Of a stretch of 64,000 nt of DNA, positions 19,292-26,842 are shown one piece after another (the first letter of the stretch is position 1; each line of letters begins with the position of its first letter). Position numbers and translations under genes: made by a program. The notes under the pieces were generated by a model. That model did no database searches. It saw nothing but the letters and a program-made list of their open reading frames with translations, and had not been told where the DNA came from. The DNA is from Planctomycetota bacterium (GTDB lineage: Bacteria > Planctomycetota > Phycisphaerae > Sedimentisphaerales > Anaerobacaceae): positions 1 to 64,000 of the forward strand of contig JACNGQ010000092.1 in assembly GCA_014384025.1 (NCBI GenBank). The letters are read 5' to 3'.

Positions 19292-20232
19292 AAAACGATC
19301 TGATTACCTTAGATAATGTGTCACGGTTTTACGGCGAAGTCCTGGGTGTTAATAGGGTGACACTTTCCCTGCCGCCCGGAATTACAAGCATGGTCGGTCC
19401 CAACGGTGCAGGCAAAACCACGCTTATGAATCTTATGACCGGTCTCCTGCGTCCCACCCGGGGCCGAATCCGAATCTTGGGGATAGCCCCAACCCAATCC
19501 CATAAGCTCTTTGGATTAGTAGGTTACGCCACCCAATTCGACGCCTTTCCCAAAGGGCTAAGCGGATTTCAATTTATTTATTCCTTCCTGCGGTTGTTCG
19601 GCTATTCAAACGCTAAGTGTAAACAACTCGCCGACCAGGTCATCGAACAAGTCGGCCTCAGTGACGCTGCCGGGCGCAGGGTCGCCGGTTACAGCAAGGG
19701 CATGCGACAGCGTATCCGACTGGCACAGGCACTGGCACACGATCCCCGTGTGCTGATTCTCGACGAACCCCTGAACGGTCTTGATCCCCTGGTCCGGGCC
19801 GAAACAATCAAACTCTTTCGACGCTATGCAACCGAAGGCCGCCATGTGCTTGTATCCAGCCATGTCCTGCACGAGGTCGATATGATCTCTGATCAGGTTG
19901 TGCTCATGAGTGGGGGCTATGTGGTGGCCGAAGGACAGATACAGGGTGTTAGGAGTGAGATTCAAGAGCGCCCCGTGAAGATACTGATACACTGTAAGCA
20001 GCCCAGTGTGCTGGCCTCCAGGGCCTTTGAGCATGAATATGTCGTAGAAGCCCAGTTCCTCACGGAAGGCAGTGGTGTGCTCATAACAACGCGTGATGCC
20101 GACCGGTTTTATCGATTGTTAAATCACCTTGCCGTAAACGGCATTGATATCGAGGGCGTTACTCCGGCCGACGACAATGTCAACTCTGTATATGATTACC
20201 TCATCGGCAGCGAGGAGAAGATGTCCCTATGA
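19288..20232 (+). CDS. ABC-2 type transporter ATP-binding protein (second)
   Basis: The 314-residue ATPase has Walker A GPNGAGKTT (near 35), Q-loop VGYATQFDAF, signature YSKGMRQRIRLAQALAHDP, Walker B VLILDEPLNGLDPLVRAE and switch His in VSSHVLHEV. The 85-residue C-terminal extension contains a degenerate regulatory domain. Start and stop both overlap the neighbouring permeases by four bases, which implies translational coupling. It is a paralogue of the ATPase at 17515, so the two probably form a heterodimer driving a heterodimeric permease. Confidence 0.9.
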   Translation: MKNDLITLDNVSRFYGEVLGVNRVTLSLPPGITSMVGPNGAGKTTLMNLMTGLLRPTRGRIRILGIAPTQSHKLFGLVGYATQFDAFPKGLSGFQFIYSFLRLFGYSNAKCKQLADQVIEQVGLSDAAGRRVAGYSKGMRQRIRLAQALAHDPRVLILDEPLNGLDPLVRAETIKLFRRYATEGRHVLVSSHVLHEVDMISDQVVLMSGGYVVAEGQIQGVRSEIQERPVKILIHCKQPSVLASRAFEHEYVVEAQFLTEGSGVLITTRDADRFYRLLNHLAVNGIDIEGVTPADDNVNSVYDYLIGSEEKMSL

Positions 20233-21302
20233 TAAAGCTGTGGTTTGGACAGATTGTATCGGTCGTACGCCTGGAGCTGAAAAAGACCTTTTTCTCAAAA
20301 CGAGGCTTATGGGTCTATTTACTCGCGTTTGCTCCCGTGGTCCTCTTTGGGTTCAACTCAATCCACGGCACACATGAGCGCCAGCGCTTGGCCCGGCAAG
20401 CAGCCAGGCATCCGATATCCCAGGCTGCGTTCAATGACATCAAAAACGGACTCAGCCCCGACCAGGTCATCGAGAAGCTCGGTAAACCTTACAGGCAGTA
20501 TTCCCGATATTATCACAGAGGCGGAAAAAAACACCGTATTGTCTTTTACAGGTACACCGATGGCAAGATTGACTTTACCTATCAATTCGAAGATGACAAA
20601 CTTATCCGGACCCATCGCAGGAACCCCAATGCACTGACCCAAACCCAACTCGTATTTGCTACCAGCTTCCAGTTCTATTTTCTGCGTCTGGCCGTCTTCT
20701 TTGGCTGCGTGGGTGTCTTTGTCAACTTGTTCCGCGGAGAGATGCTCGATAAGAGCCTCCATTTCTACCTGCTTACACCCATGCGGCGTGAGGTTTTGCT
20801 CGCTGGTAAGTATTTCGCCGGACTCTTGGCAACAATAGTCATCTTTACCTCCAGCACAGCACTGCAATGGTGGGCAATGCTCTGGCAGTTCGAACGGGGC
20901 GTTATTGTTGACTTCCTGGCCAGTCCGGGGTGGTCTCAATTCGCAGCCTACTTAAGTGTCACCGCCCTCGCGTGCGTAGGCTACGGCAGCATCTTCCTGG
21001 CCGTGGGCCTGCTCTTCCGCAATCCCATTATACCTACGGCCGTGGTCTTACTGTGGGAAAGTGCCAATCCGTTCCTGCCTCCTCTTATGAAGAAAATCAG
21101 TATGATCTACTATCTGCAATCCATTTGCCCGGTGACCGCTTCCCAGGACAACTTGCCGCCACTCCTCGGCCTTTTGATTTCACCAACCCAACCGGCTACC
21201 ACACTAACCGCTGTTACTCGCATTGTGCTTTTGACACTCTTCGTACTCGTACTTGCAAGCTTCATAGCTCGAAAACTCGAAATCAATTATAGTACGGATT
21301 AA
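20229..21302 (+). CDS. ABC-2 type permease with a BamE/SmpA-like insert in its first external loop
   Basis: The 357-residue protein has a first helix near residues 20-40 (LWVYLLAFAPVVLFGFN), then a soluble insert of about 90 residues before helix 2 near 140-165. The insert reads FNDIKNGLSPDQVIEKLGKP, then IVFYRYTDGKI and FTYQFEDDKLIRTHRR, the alpha-alpha-beta-beta-beta pattern and G[LM]S/T..QV...LGKP signature of BamE/SmpA-OmlA domains. Helices 3-6 are ordinary ABC-2. In membrane topology the insert would face outside the cytoplasm. It may contact cargo or envelope partners; that is inference. Confidence 0.82.
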   Translation: MIKLWFGQIVSVVRLELKKTFFSKRGLWVYLLAFAPVVLFGFNSIHGTHERQRLARQAARHPISQAAFNDIKNGLSPDQVIEKLGKPYRQYSRYYHRGGKKHRIVFYRYTDGKIDFTYQFEDDKLIRTHRRNPNALTQTQLVFATSFQFYFLRLAVFFGCVGVFVNLFRGEMLDKSLHFYLLTPMRREVLLAGKYFAGLLATIVIFTSSTALQWWAMLWQFERGVIVDFLASPGWSQFAAYLSVTALACVGYGSIFLAVGLLFRNPIIPTAVVLLWESANPFLPPLMKKISMIYYLQSICPVTASQDNLPPLLGLLISPTQPATTLTAVTRIVLLTLFVLVLASFIARKLEINYSTD

Positions 21303-21756
21303 AGTCCATTTTAGGGAATTGGATTGGCAAAGGAACTCTTCCTTGCATTGAAGATAGCTTTCAGGACAATCACCCGTACTTTATACGATGCTAAAAAAAA
21401 ATGTGAAATCCCTCACTTCGTCATTGCGAAGGAGCCATTGAGCTTGTCCTCGATGTTAGCTTACTTGCTTTGGAGTTTACCCTCGGGTGTGCTTACTTGC
21501 TTTGGAGTTTATCCCCTATTTTTTGCTAACTTGCTTTTCTGTAGGGGACCGGGGGTCGGGGACGGCAATCTTCGTTTTTCAACTCAAAATCCAACACTCA
21601 AAACTCAAAACTAAATTACGCCTGCCACCACGTTTAGAATGCCTTGTATTCTGTGGGGGGCCTCACCGACAATATGATATATGAAACTGGAACCTCAAAT
21701 AACCAATAATCAATCATCATTAATCAATAATCATTTAAAAGGCTGTTCTTGATATT
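21303..21756. repeat. Repeat-rich spacer, left border of the AT-rich ECF island
   Basis: Two 21-base direct repeats GCTTACTTGCTTTGGAGTTTA lie at 21459-21479 and 21491-21511, 32 bases apart, separated by CCCTCGGGTGT. A GGGGGCCTCACCGACAATAT motif near 21655-21675 resembles one near 27777-27800 on the other side of the island. An AT-rich run with AATCAATAATCATTT follows at 21700-21737. A 96-codon frame at 21324-21614 runs through this material and is not believed. Confidence 0.55.
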
Positions 21757-21787
21757 AAAAGCCCTGTCTTGGGATGGGGCTTTTTTT
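21757..21787. terminator. Bidirectional terminator between the ABC-2 and ECF operons
   Basis: AAAAGCCC (21757-21764) and GGGGCTTTT (21776-21784) form a stem with a seven-T run on the plus strand. It serves the plus-strand ABC-2 operon and sits 80 bases past the stop of the minus-strand ECF operon. The arms are nearly the same as those of the rpoD terminator. Confidence 0.75.
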
Positions 21788-21867
21788 AATTTGCCGTTTT
21801 TTCTTGATTACTTAATGTTTTTCTCCATTTGGAGCATAGGATTCTTTTCGATAATCTTTATGAGATA

Positions 21868-23196
21868 TTAAATAAACAACCTTGGATCATGTGTTGCTAT
21901 TATGACAATCCCATCCTGCTCGATATGATTTTTTATTGCACCATTTAGATAATTCATTTCATTCTGTGACAAAAAAAGCGATGGTTCATCTAATATCACA
22001 ATTGGTTTGTTTCGAGCAAAAGCAGATAATACACTTGCAAGTTTTCTATCTCCGTTTTTGTTAAGTGTATTATTAATAATTTCATACTCAGTCATCCCAA
22101 TATTTAACAGCCATTTTTTTGCTTTCATCTTTGATTGTTCATTATATTTTATCTTATCCATAGCAAAGGAAATTTCATTAATTAAATTATCTTCCGTTAT
22201 ATCAATATCTGTTTCTTGCGGTGAATATGAAATCATTTCGCTTAATGGGTGCTTTTTTTGATTATGATTATATTGAATTGTTCCTGTCCAATTCGTAATT
22301 ATATTTGTTAGTGCTTCAAACAATGTTGTTTTGCCGCTTCCATTTTTACCAATAACCCAAGAAATCTGACCGGAACAAAATTCACAAGACAAATTTTCAA
22401 TGACTAGCTTATCTCCACGCCAAATATTAAGGTTTTCAATTTTTAGTGATGCAGATTTATTATCAGAAACTTTTGTCTTAGAAATGCTTAGATCGTTACT
22501 AAAAAAATCCTCATGCTTAGTTAAATAATTTTTAATTTTATGATTTACATCTACTTTTGTTTCTGACACTTTCCAGACTGCATCAAATCTTACTGAGGCC
22601 AATAATTCCGGGTAATCAATAACAATTACAAGTGTGTCAGGAAGTATTTTTTTATCATTCAAAAACCCCAAAAAACTATTTCTTGACTGGTTGTCAAGTT
22701 CATTTAAGGTTCTATCGATTATCCAGATTTTGGGCATATGTATCAAATGAGACGCCAAGATAACTTTTGCAACCTCACCCCCAGAAAGATTTAAGGGATT
22801 CCTTTTGAGTAGATGCGAAATTCCTATTTCTTGTGATACAAAATTGAGTAATTCATTAGATTCAGCTTCTAATACTTTAGTATTCAAGCCAAGAGTAACC
22901 TCTTCTTCCACAGAGGTAGAAAACCTGGATACTTCGGCACGGGGATTAGGGCTCGTATAAGCATTTTGAACGGTTTGTTTTTTCAAATTGCTAACTTTAG
23001 AATACTCTACATTATAACCGGATAATTTAATAAGAATCTTGTCAAAATTAAAGGCAGCTAAAGCTACAATTCGTGCAATCTCCAAATCATCAGCAGTAAT
23101 TAGGAGTTTATTTGTATTTGTTAAATCAACTCCTTCAAATGAAATATTTTTCTCATTTGGCGTAATTATGTTAAATGCTTGAATATTTAAATTCAT
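21868..23196 (-). CDS. ECF-type importer ATPase, two fused ATPase halves with complementary defects
   Basis: The 442-residue protein holds two ABC ATPase domains. The first (about 1-235) has no Walker A loop. It keeps the signature NLSGGEVAKVILASHLIHMP and a weakened Walker B, WIIDRTLNEL, without the catalytic Glu in the DE position. The second (about 250-442) has Walker A GKNGSGKTTL, Walker B IVILDEPSLFL and switch His IIATHDPR, but its signature is replaced by LNKNGDRKLASVLS. Together the halves can build one canonical ATP site: Walker A of half 2 with the signature of half 1. It starts four bases after the EcfT-like stop. Such CbiO/EcfA ATPases power vitamin and metal uptake. Strongly AT-rich. 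Confidence 0.85.
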   Translation of the reverse strand: MNLNIQAFNIITPNEKNISFEGVDLTNTNKLLITADDLEIARIVALAAFNFDKILIKLSGYNVEYSKVSNLKKQTVQNAYTSPNPRAEVSRFSTSVEEEVTLGLNTKVLEAESNELLNFVSQEIGISHLLKRNPLNLSGGEVAKVILASHLIHMPKIWIIDRTLNELDNQSRNSFLGFLNDKKILPDTLVIVIDYPELLASVRFDAVWKVSETKVDVNHKIKNYLTKHEDFFSNDLSISKTKVSDNKSASLKIENLNIWRGDKLVIENLSCEFCSGQISWVIGKNGSGKTTLFEALTNIITNWTGTIQYNHNQKKHPLSEMISYSPQETDIDITEDNLINEISFAMDKIKYNEQSKMKAKKWLLNIGMTEYEIINNTLNKNGDRKLASVLSAFARNKPIVILDEPSLFLSQNEMNYLNGAIKNHIEQDGIVIIATHDPRLFI

Positions 23197-23200
23197 TATT

Positions 23201-23905
23201 CTAAAATAAGAAGCTGATTGTTATAAAGAAAATACTGAGAACGACCCAAAAAATTTGACCTCGATTCCATTGTAGTCCTAACTGTTTATTCCAAATAGAT
23301 TCACACAAAAAATTACGGTAATATAAACTTCTGGCATGAATTTGCAAATGGTTAAATAATATATAAAAAACAGGAGTGATTATTCTTATATAAGCAGTCA
23401 TTTTAGCGTAAAGTGAGTTGAAAGCATATCCTTTTAATTTAAGCAATGAAACGGTTTTATTACCATAATCTTTTACAAGCATAATAGAACTAATTGACGT
23501 AAGCAGAAGATATGTTATTTTCTTAGGCACTTTTATTTTGTCAAATAAGATCATCCATTGATATGGTTTAGTTATTGCAGAAAGATATAGAACTGTAACT
23601 ATCAATGTTGAAATTAACCCAAATCGACTAACGGAATGAAGTATAGCCTCTTTATAAGGCAAACCACCAGTTGCCAATGCCAGCGCAATTACCGTCAAAA
23701 AAATTGCTGCAATAGCTAATATTCGGAGATAGAATTTTAGAATACACACGATATTCTTTTGGAATAATCCAATTATAATTAAAAGCGTTGCAGGCAAAGG
23801 CGAATAGATGTTCGGTAGACATACAAACAATGTCCACACTGCAAACAGTAATATCGCTAATATTAATAATGTAGGCTTCGCTATTATTTTAAACATTTTT
23901 AACAA
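23201..23905 (-). CDS. ECF transporter T component (EcfT/CbiQ family)
   Basis: The 234-residue membrane protein has four to five helices in its first half (for example PTLLILAILLFAVWTLFVCL and ILAIAAIFLTVIALALATG). A cytoplasmic region follows with the two coupling helices: LLKLKGYAFNSLYAKM and LQIHARSLYYRNF, where the A-R-[GS] motif of EcfT is visible. A final helix, FWVVLSIFFITISFLF, ends the protein. The start overlaps the end of the S-component gene by 17 bases. EcfT couples ATP hydrolysis to movement of the S component. It is a bit shorter than typical EcfT. Confidence 0.8.
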   Translation of the reverse strand: MLKMFKIIAKPTLLILAILLFAVWTLFVCLPNIYSPLPATLLIIIGLFQKNIVCILKFYLRILAIAAIFLTVIALALATGGLPYKEAILHSVSRFGLISTLIVTVLYLSAITKPYQWMILFDKIKVPKKITYLLLTSISSIMLVKDYGNKTVSLLKLKGYAFNSLYAKMTAYIRIITPVFYILFNHLQIHARSLYYRNFLCESIWNKQLGLQWNRGQIFWVVLSIFFITISFLF

Positions 23906-24443
23906 AAGTAGCTGGCAATCTTTTTATCAACAACATAACAATTATTGAAGTGAGTAATTTATCAATTGGATCAGAAGCAATTCCGCTTAGAACTACACTT
24001 TCAAGAACATTTTTGCCCGACGCTATCAATAGTGCTGTTATAGCATCTGTTCCAGCCAAGGACACACCTCCGTATACTATGGCCGTTATTGGCGCAGAAA
24101 CAATTGCAGAAACAACTCCAAGGCCAATGCCGCAAAATATTGTTGGTATCCACTTTTTTAGATAGCCATATCTTCTAAGAACACCAACATACAAAGCGAT
24201 AACAATAGCAGTTCCTACATAAGCAGGTAAAGTAGGCATATAAATTGCTCCAATTAAAACTGTAATCACTCCCACGATAATCCCACAAACAGGACCTAAA
24301 ACACAAGCTGCCAATACAGTACCAATGGAGTCGAGATAAAAAGGTAAACGAACAGTAGCAATAAGGAAGCCAATACCTAAATTGAGGATTACAGAGACAA
24401 CTATAAAAGCAAGTCTCTCAGGCATTATTGTAATTTTTTTCAT
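23889..24443 (-). CDS. ECF transporter S component (substrate-binding membrane protein), substrate unknown
   Basis: The 184-residue protein has about six helices and starts behind AGGAG. LPFYLDSIGTVLAACVLGP near residues 29-47, IIVGVITVLIGAIYMPTLP near 55-73 and GIASDPIDKLLTSIIV near the C-terminus fit the compact S-component pattern. The first helices probably carry the small-residue faces that bind EcfT. The family with SDP[IL]DK at the C-terminus is common but has no assigned vitamin that I can name. It sits between a methyltransferase gene and the T and A genes. The substrate may be what the linked enzymes modify; that is inference. Confidence 0.78.
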   Translation of the reverse strand: MKKITIMPERLAFIVVSVILNLGIGFLIATVRLPFYLDSIGTVLAACVLGPVCGIIVGVITVLIGAIYMPTLPAYVGTAIVIALYVGVLRRYGYLKKWIPTIFCGIGLGVVSAIVSAPITAIVYGGVSLAGTDAITALLIASGKNVLESVVLSGIASDPIDKLLTSIIVMLLIKRLPATFVKNV

Positions 24444-24468
24444 TTTTATCTCCTAATACTTAGTACAC

Positions 24469-25287
24469 CTATTTTTTCTTTATACACATCAAAACACTCG
24501 AGTTTACTCCGACGATATCTTCTTTGTAGACAGTTGTTTTGAAAATATTCCTTGCTTCTTGATTATCTGGAACTTGCAGATATTTAGTTTCAACAATACG
24601 TAAATCATACTTACTTATGATTTTTTTGTAATCCAACATTGTGCGATGAAAATATGGCAAATAAATAGTAGACGGGCTTGTAGAAATGGGATATTTTGCT
24701 GCCCAGTCCCAGTCTTTTACAAAATTAGCACCCTTGCCAATTTGTGCCATTTTAGGCTCTCTTTCAGATAAATTGCAAGCAAATTCAGGTGCTACAATTA
24801 TCGATAATAACAAATCATCTTTTTCCAATACTTCACTTATATTAGAAAAAAAACTATGGACGGAATACATCTCCTGTAAAACAAAAATATTCATGAATAT
24901 CCTTGGTGCCTCATACCCTTTTATTAATTCAGTCCAACTCTCATCATTTAAATCGTTTTTGACGACTTTTAAATTCCTAACTTTTTTTTCTAATAATTTC
25001 TTGGCAATTTTTAATTGCTTCTTAGATATATCGATTATGGCAACACAAATGTCATCGTTAAAAGGTATATTTTGATCATCAAGCAATTCATTCAATGTAT
25101 ATCCGTCGCCACACCCAAGGTCAATAATAGATGGAATCCTTGCAAGGTGACTTAATTTCTCCCTAATTGCTGGCAAAACCACCTGTTGGCGATAATAGTA
25201 GTCTTGTCCATTTCTTTTAATCCATCTATCTTCACCTGTTTTCCAAAGGTTTCGACTCCAGGAATGCCATGACTTTTCATTATTCAT
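24469..25287 (-). CDS. Class I SAM-dependent methyltransferase
   Basis: The 272-residue protein carries motif I IIDLGCGDGYTLNELL (near 51-66), motif II VAIIDISKKQLKIA (near 82-95), motif III region KVVKNDLNDESW and motif IV MNIFVLQEMYSV. The N-terminal NNEKSWHSWSRNLWKTGEDRW is Trp-rich. The C-terminal half has a variable substrate domain (PYFHRTMLDYKKIISKYDLRIVE). A small-molecule target is likely from the family type, but the target is unknown. Its ATG overlaps the stop of the upstream membrane gene (ATGA), with a 17-bp tandem repeat right before it. Removing one repeat would fuse both frames. Confidence 0.85.
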   Translation of the reverse strand: MNNEKSWHSWSRNLWKTGEDRWIKRNGQDYYYRQQVVLPAIREKLSHLARIPSIIDLGCGDGYTLNELLDDQNIPFNDDICVAIIDISKKQLKIAKKLLEKKVRNLKVVKNDLNDESWTELIKGYEAPRIFMNIFVLQEMYSVHSFFSNISEVLEKDDLLLSIIVAPEFACNLSEREPKMAQIGKGANFVKDWDWAAKYPISTSPSTIYLPYFHRTMLDYKKIISKYDLRIVETKYLQVPDNQEARNIFKTTVYKEDIVGVNSSVLMCIKKK

Positions 25288-26126
25288 TTTGTTTGATTGT
25301 GTCCTATATTTGATTGTGTCCTATATTTGTGAATTACATAAAAACAATTACCTAATATTAATATTGCTGCCGATGAACCTGCGAAAAATAATGGGTCTTT
25401 TATCTTAATTCCAGCTGTATATGCAGTAAAACTAACTAACAAAATGGCCATATCAAGAGGCAGTGTGCTTGCCAGGAAAGTCTCCAGTTTAAACTGTTTT
25501 TTCTTAATAATAAAAAATATTATGCTATCTGAGACAAAATAAAAAATGGGATAGGCAAGTAAATTAAGCTGTACTCCCCCATGTTTAGTTAATTTTGGGA
25601 GCAAGAAACCGATAACCCATAATGGTGCAAGGCAACAAATGACGCCCAAGAATATAATATAGCAACCATACTTACTAACTTTGGCTTTTTTGTGAAAAAC
25701 CAGATAAAGACCTACCGTTGTCGAAATAACACCTGCAAATAAAATATACATTAAATATTCATCTTGATTGTTAAAATTTATTTCAGAAAAAAATAATGAT
25801 AATATAAAGCTAATAAAAACAGCAAGGACTACTATCTGAAGAAAGTATATAGAAAATAAACCTTTATGTTTTTTTTCTTTATGTTCTATAATCAATTCTT
25901 CATTAATGTCAAGGAGGGCAACTAAATTTGATATACCTGTTGCAAGAAATAGTACTGATGTAATATCTAGCTTATCTGGAGAAGAAATCTTAGAAAACCA
26001 TTGAAGAATACATTTATGAATAAATGTAGAATAGATTATCATAATACATGGAAGAAAAAGAAGAAGGATTTTGGAGAAATTACCATGTATTTCTCTTCTG
26101 ATATTTTTAACTATATCAAACATCAT
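25284..26126 (-). CDS. Eight-helix integral membrane protein of unknown function in the ECF operon
   Basis: The 280-residue protein has about eight hydrophobic segments, among them ILLLFLPCIMIIYSTFIH, LFSIYFLQIVVLAVFISF, YGCYIIFLGVICCLAPLWVI and LNLLAYPIFYFVSDSIIFFI. The loops are charged: NEELIIEHKEKKHKG, which is His/Lys-rich, and LPKLTKHGGVQ. No family was recognised. It might be an integral membrane enzyme or a helper of uptake. It ends with a 17-base tandem repeat that encodes its last residues and creates the four-base overlap with the methyltransferase gene. Confidence 0.7.
   Translation of the reverse strand: MMFDIVKNIRREIHGNFSKILLLFLPCIMIIYSTFIHKCILQWFSKISSPDKLDITSVLFLATGISNLVALLDINEELIIEHKEKKHKGLFSIYFLQIVVLAVFISFILSLFFSEINFNNQDEYLMYILFAGVISTTVGLYLVFHKKAKVSKYGCYIIFLGVICCLAPLWVIGFLLPKLTKHGGVQLNLLAYPIFYFVSDSIIFFIIKKKQFKLETFLASTLPLDMAILLVSFTAYTAGIKIKDPLFFAGSSAAILILGNCFYVIHKYRTQSNIGHNQTK
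25288..25327. repeat. 17-bp tandem duplication at a gene junction
   Basis: On the minus strand AAATATAGGACACAATC occurs twice in direct succession just before AAACAAAATGA, the stop/start overlap of the membrane protein and the methyltransferase. Because 17 is not a multiple of three, one copy fewer shifts the membrane-protein frame into the methyltransferase frame, reading YRTQSNKMNNEKSW without a stop. Confidence 0.9.
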
Positions 26127-26195
26127 CTACTTTCTCTTTACAAAATTTACACTTTGAAAAAGGACTTCTCATTTCACTATAATATCGGCACAATT

Positions 26196-26768
26196 TCAAC
26201 GTCTTGCCATTTTAATATTATTAATCTCGTTATAATGCTCCGCAATCTTATCCAAAAGGACCTGATATTGCTTGTAAAATCCTATTTTGCAAATTCTTTT
26301 TGTGTCAAGTTTGAGTGTCTTGCATGCTTCCAACACAGGGCAATAATTGCTAAGCAATAACCAACCATCTATATCAAATTCTTGTTTCTCCAATCTAATA
26401 TGTATTTTGTAAAGTATTCTTGTGCCATAATCCTTTATTCTTTCATTCTCATATGGTGGATAATCTTTTATGTTAATATTAAACCAGTTTATTTTACTCT
26501 CAGAATACACCTCATTAAATGCGGTCCAATATATAGTTAGTGTAGCTTTTTTGTAACTAACATCAAAATTTGAGTTGTTAATTAAATAGACTGGATAAAG
26601 AAGTTCAATAGCTCTTTTAGTTTCTGCTGCTATGTTTTTTTTGTATATTTTTTCTAATTCATCTTGCTTTAAGGTATTATACAAATTTGAAAAAACAGTG
26701 CTATTGGGTTTCTCTTCAATTCTCTTTAAGATATCTTCTAAAAACACTTTGTAGTCTTTTTTATTCAT
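26196..26768 (-). CDS. Uncharacterised protein with a C-P-x3-A-C / C motif, first gene of the ECF operon
   Basis: The 190-residue soluble protein has an alpha-helical N-terminus (KDYKVFLEDILKRIEEKP) and a central beta-rich part (NFDVSYKKATLTIYWTAFNEV). The C-terminal motif is NYCPVLEACKTLKLDTKRIC, three Cys residues with spacing CPx4ACx8C or similar, followed by KIGFYKQYQVLLDKIAEHYN. A comparable Cys layout occurs in small hydrolase-like and metal-binding families, but I cannot assign one. Its place at the head of the ECF operon suggests a role with the imported compound. AT-rich. The promoter could lie at 26778-26806, weakly. Confidence 0.65.
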   Translation of the reverse strand: MNKKDYKVFLEDILKRIEEKPNSTVFSNLYNTLKQDELEKIYKKNIAAETKRAIELLYPVYLINNSNFDVSYKKATLTIYWTAFNEVYSESKINWFNINIKDYPPYENERIKDYGTRILYKIHIRLEKQEFDIDGWLLLSNYCPVLEACKTLKLDTKRICKIGFYKQYQVLLDKIAEHYNEINNIKMARR

Positions 26769-26827
26769 ATATTATTCCCTGTAAATATATCCCTACCCAT
26801 TGTCAAGACAAAAACTTGAGGTTTTTA

Positions 26828-26842
26828 GGTGAACTCTTCACC
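26828..26842. promoter_or_regulatory. Perfect inverted repeat upstream of the ECF operon (possible operator)
   Basis: GGTGAA-CTC-TTCACC lies 60 bases upstream of the ECF operon's first start. A TTGACA (minus strand, 26801-26806) sits between them, but no good -10 is present at 17 bases. It could be an operator, or a hairpin of the repeat-rich spacer. Confidence 0.3.

Noticed and set aside
21324-21614. 96-codon frame after the ABC-2 operon
   Set aside because: It runs through direct repeats (PSGVLTCFGV, SMLAYLLWSL are repeat translations), so it is spacer text.
21868-26768. Antibiotic-resistance or bacteriocin-immunity ABC system
   Set aside because: S and T components fit an ECF importer; no exporter-type permease and no bacteriocin-like small gene.
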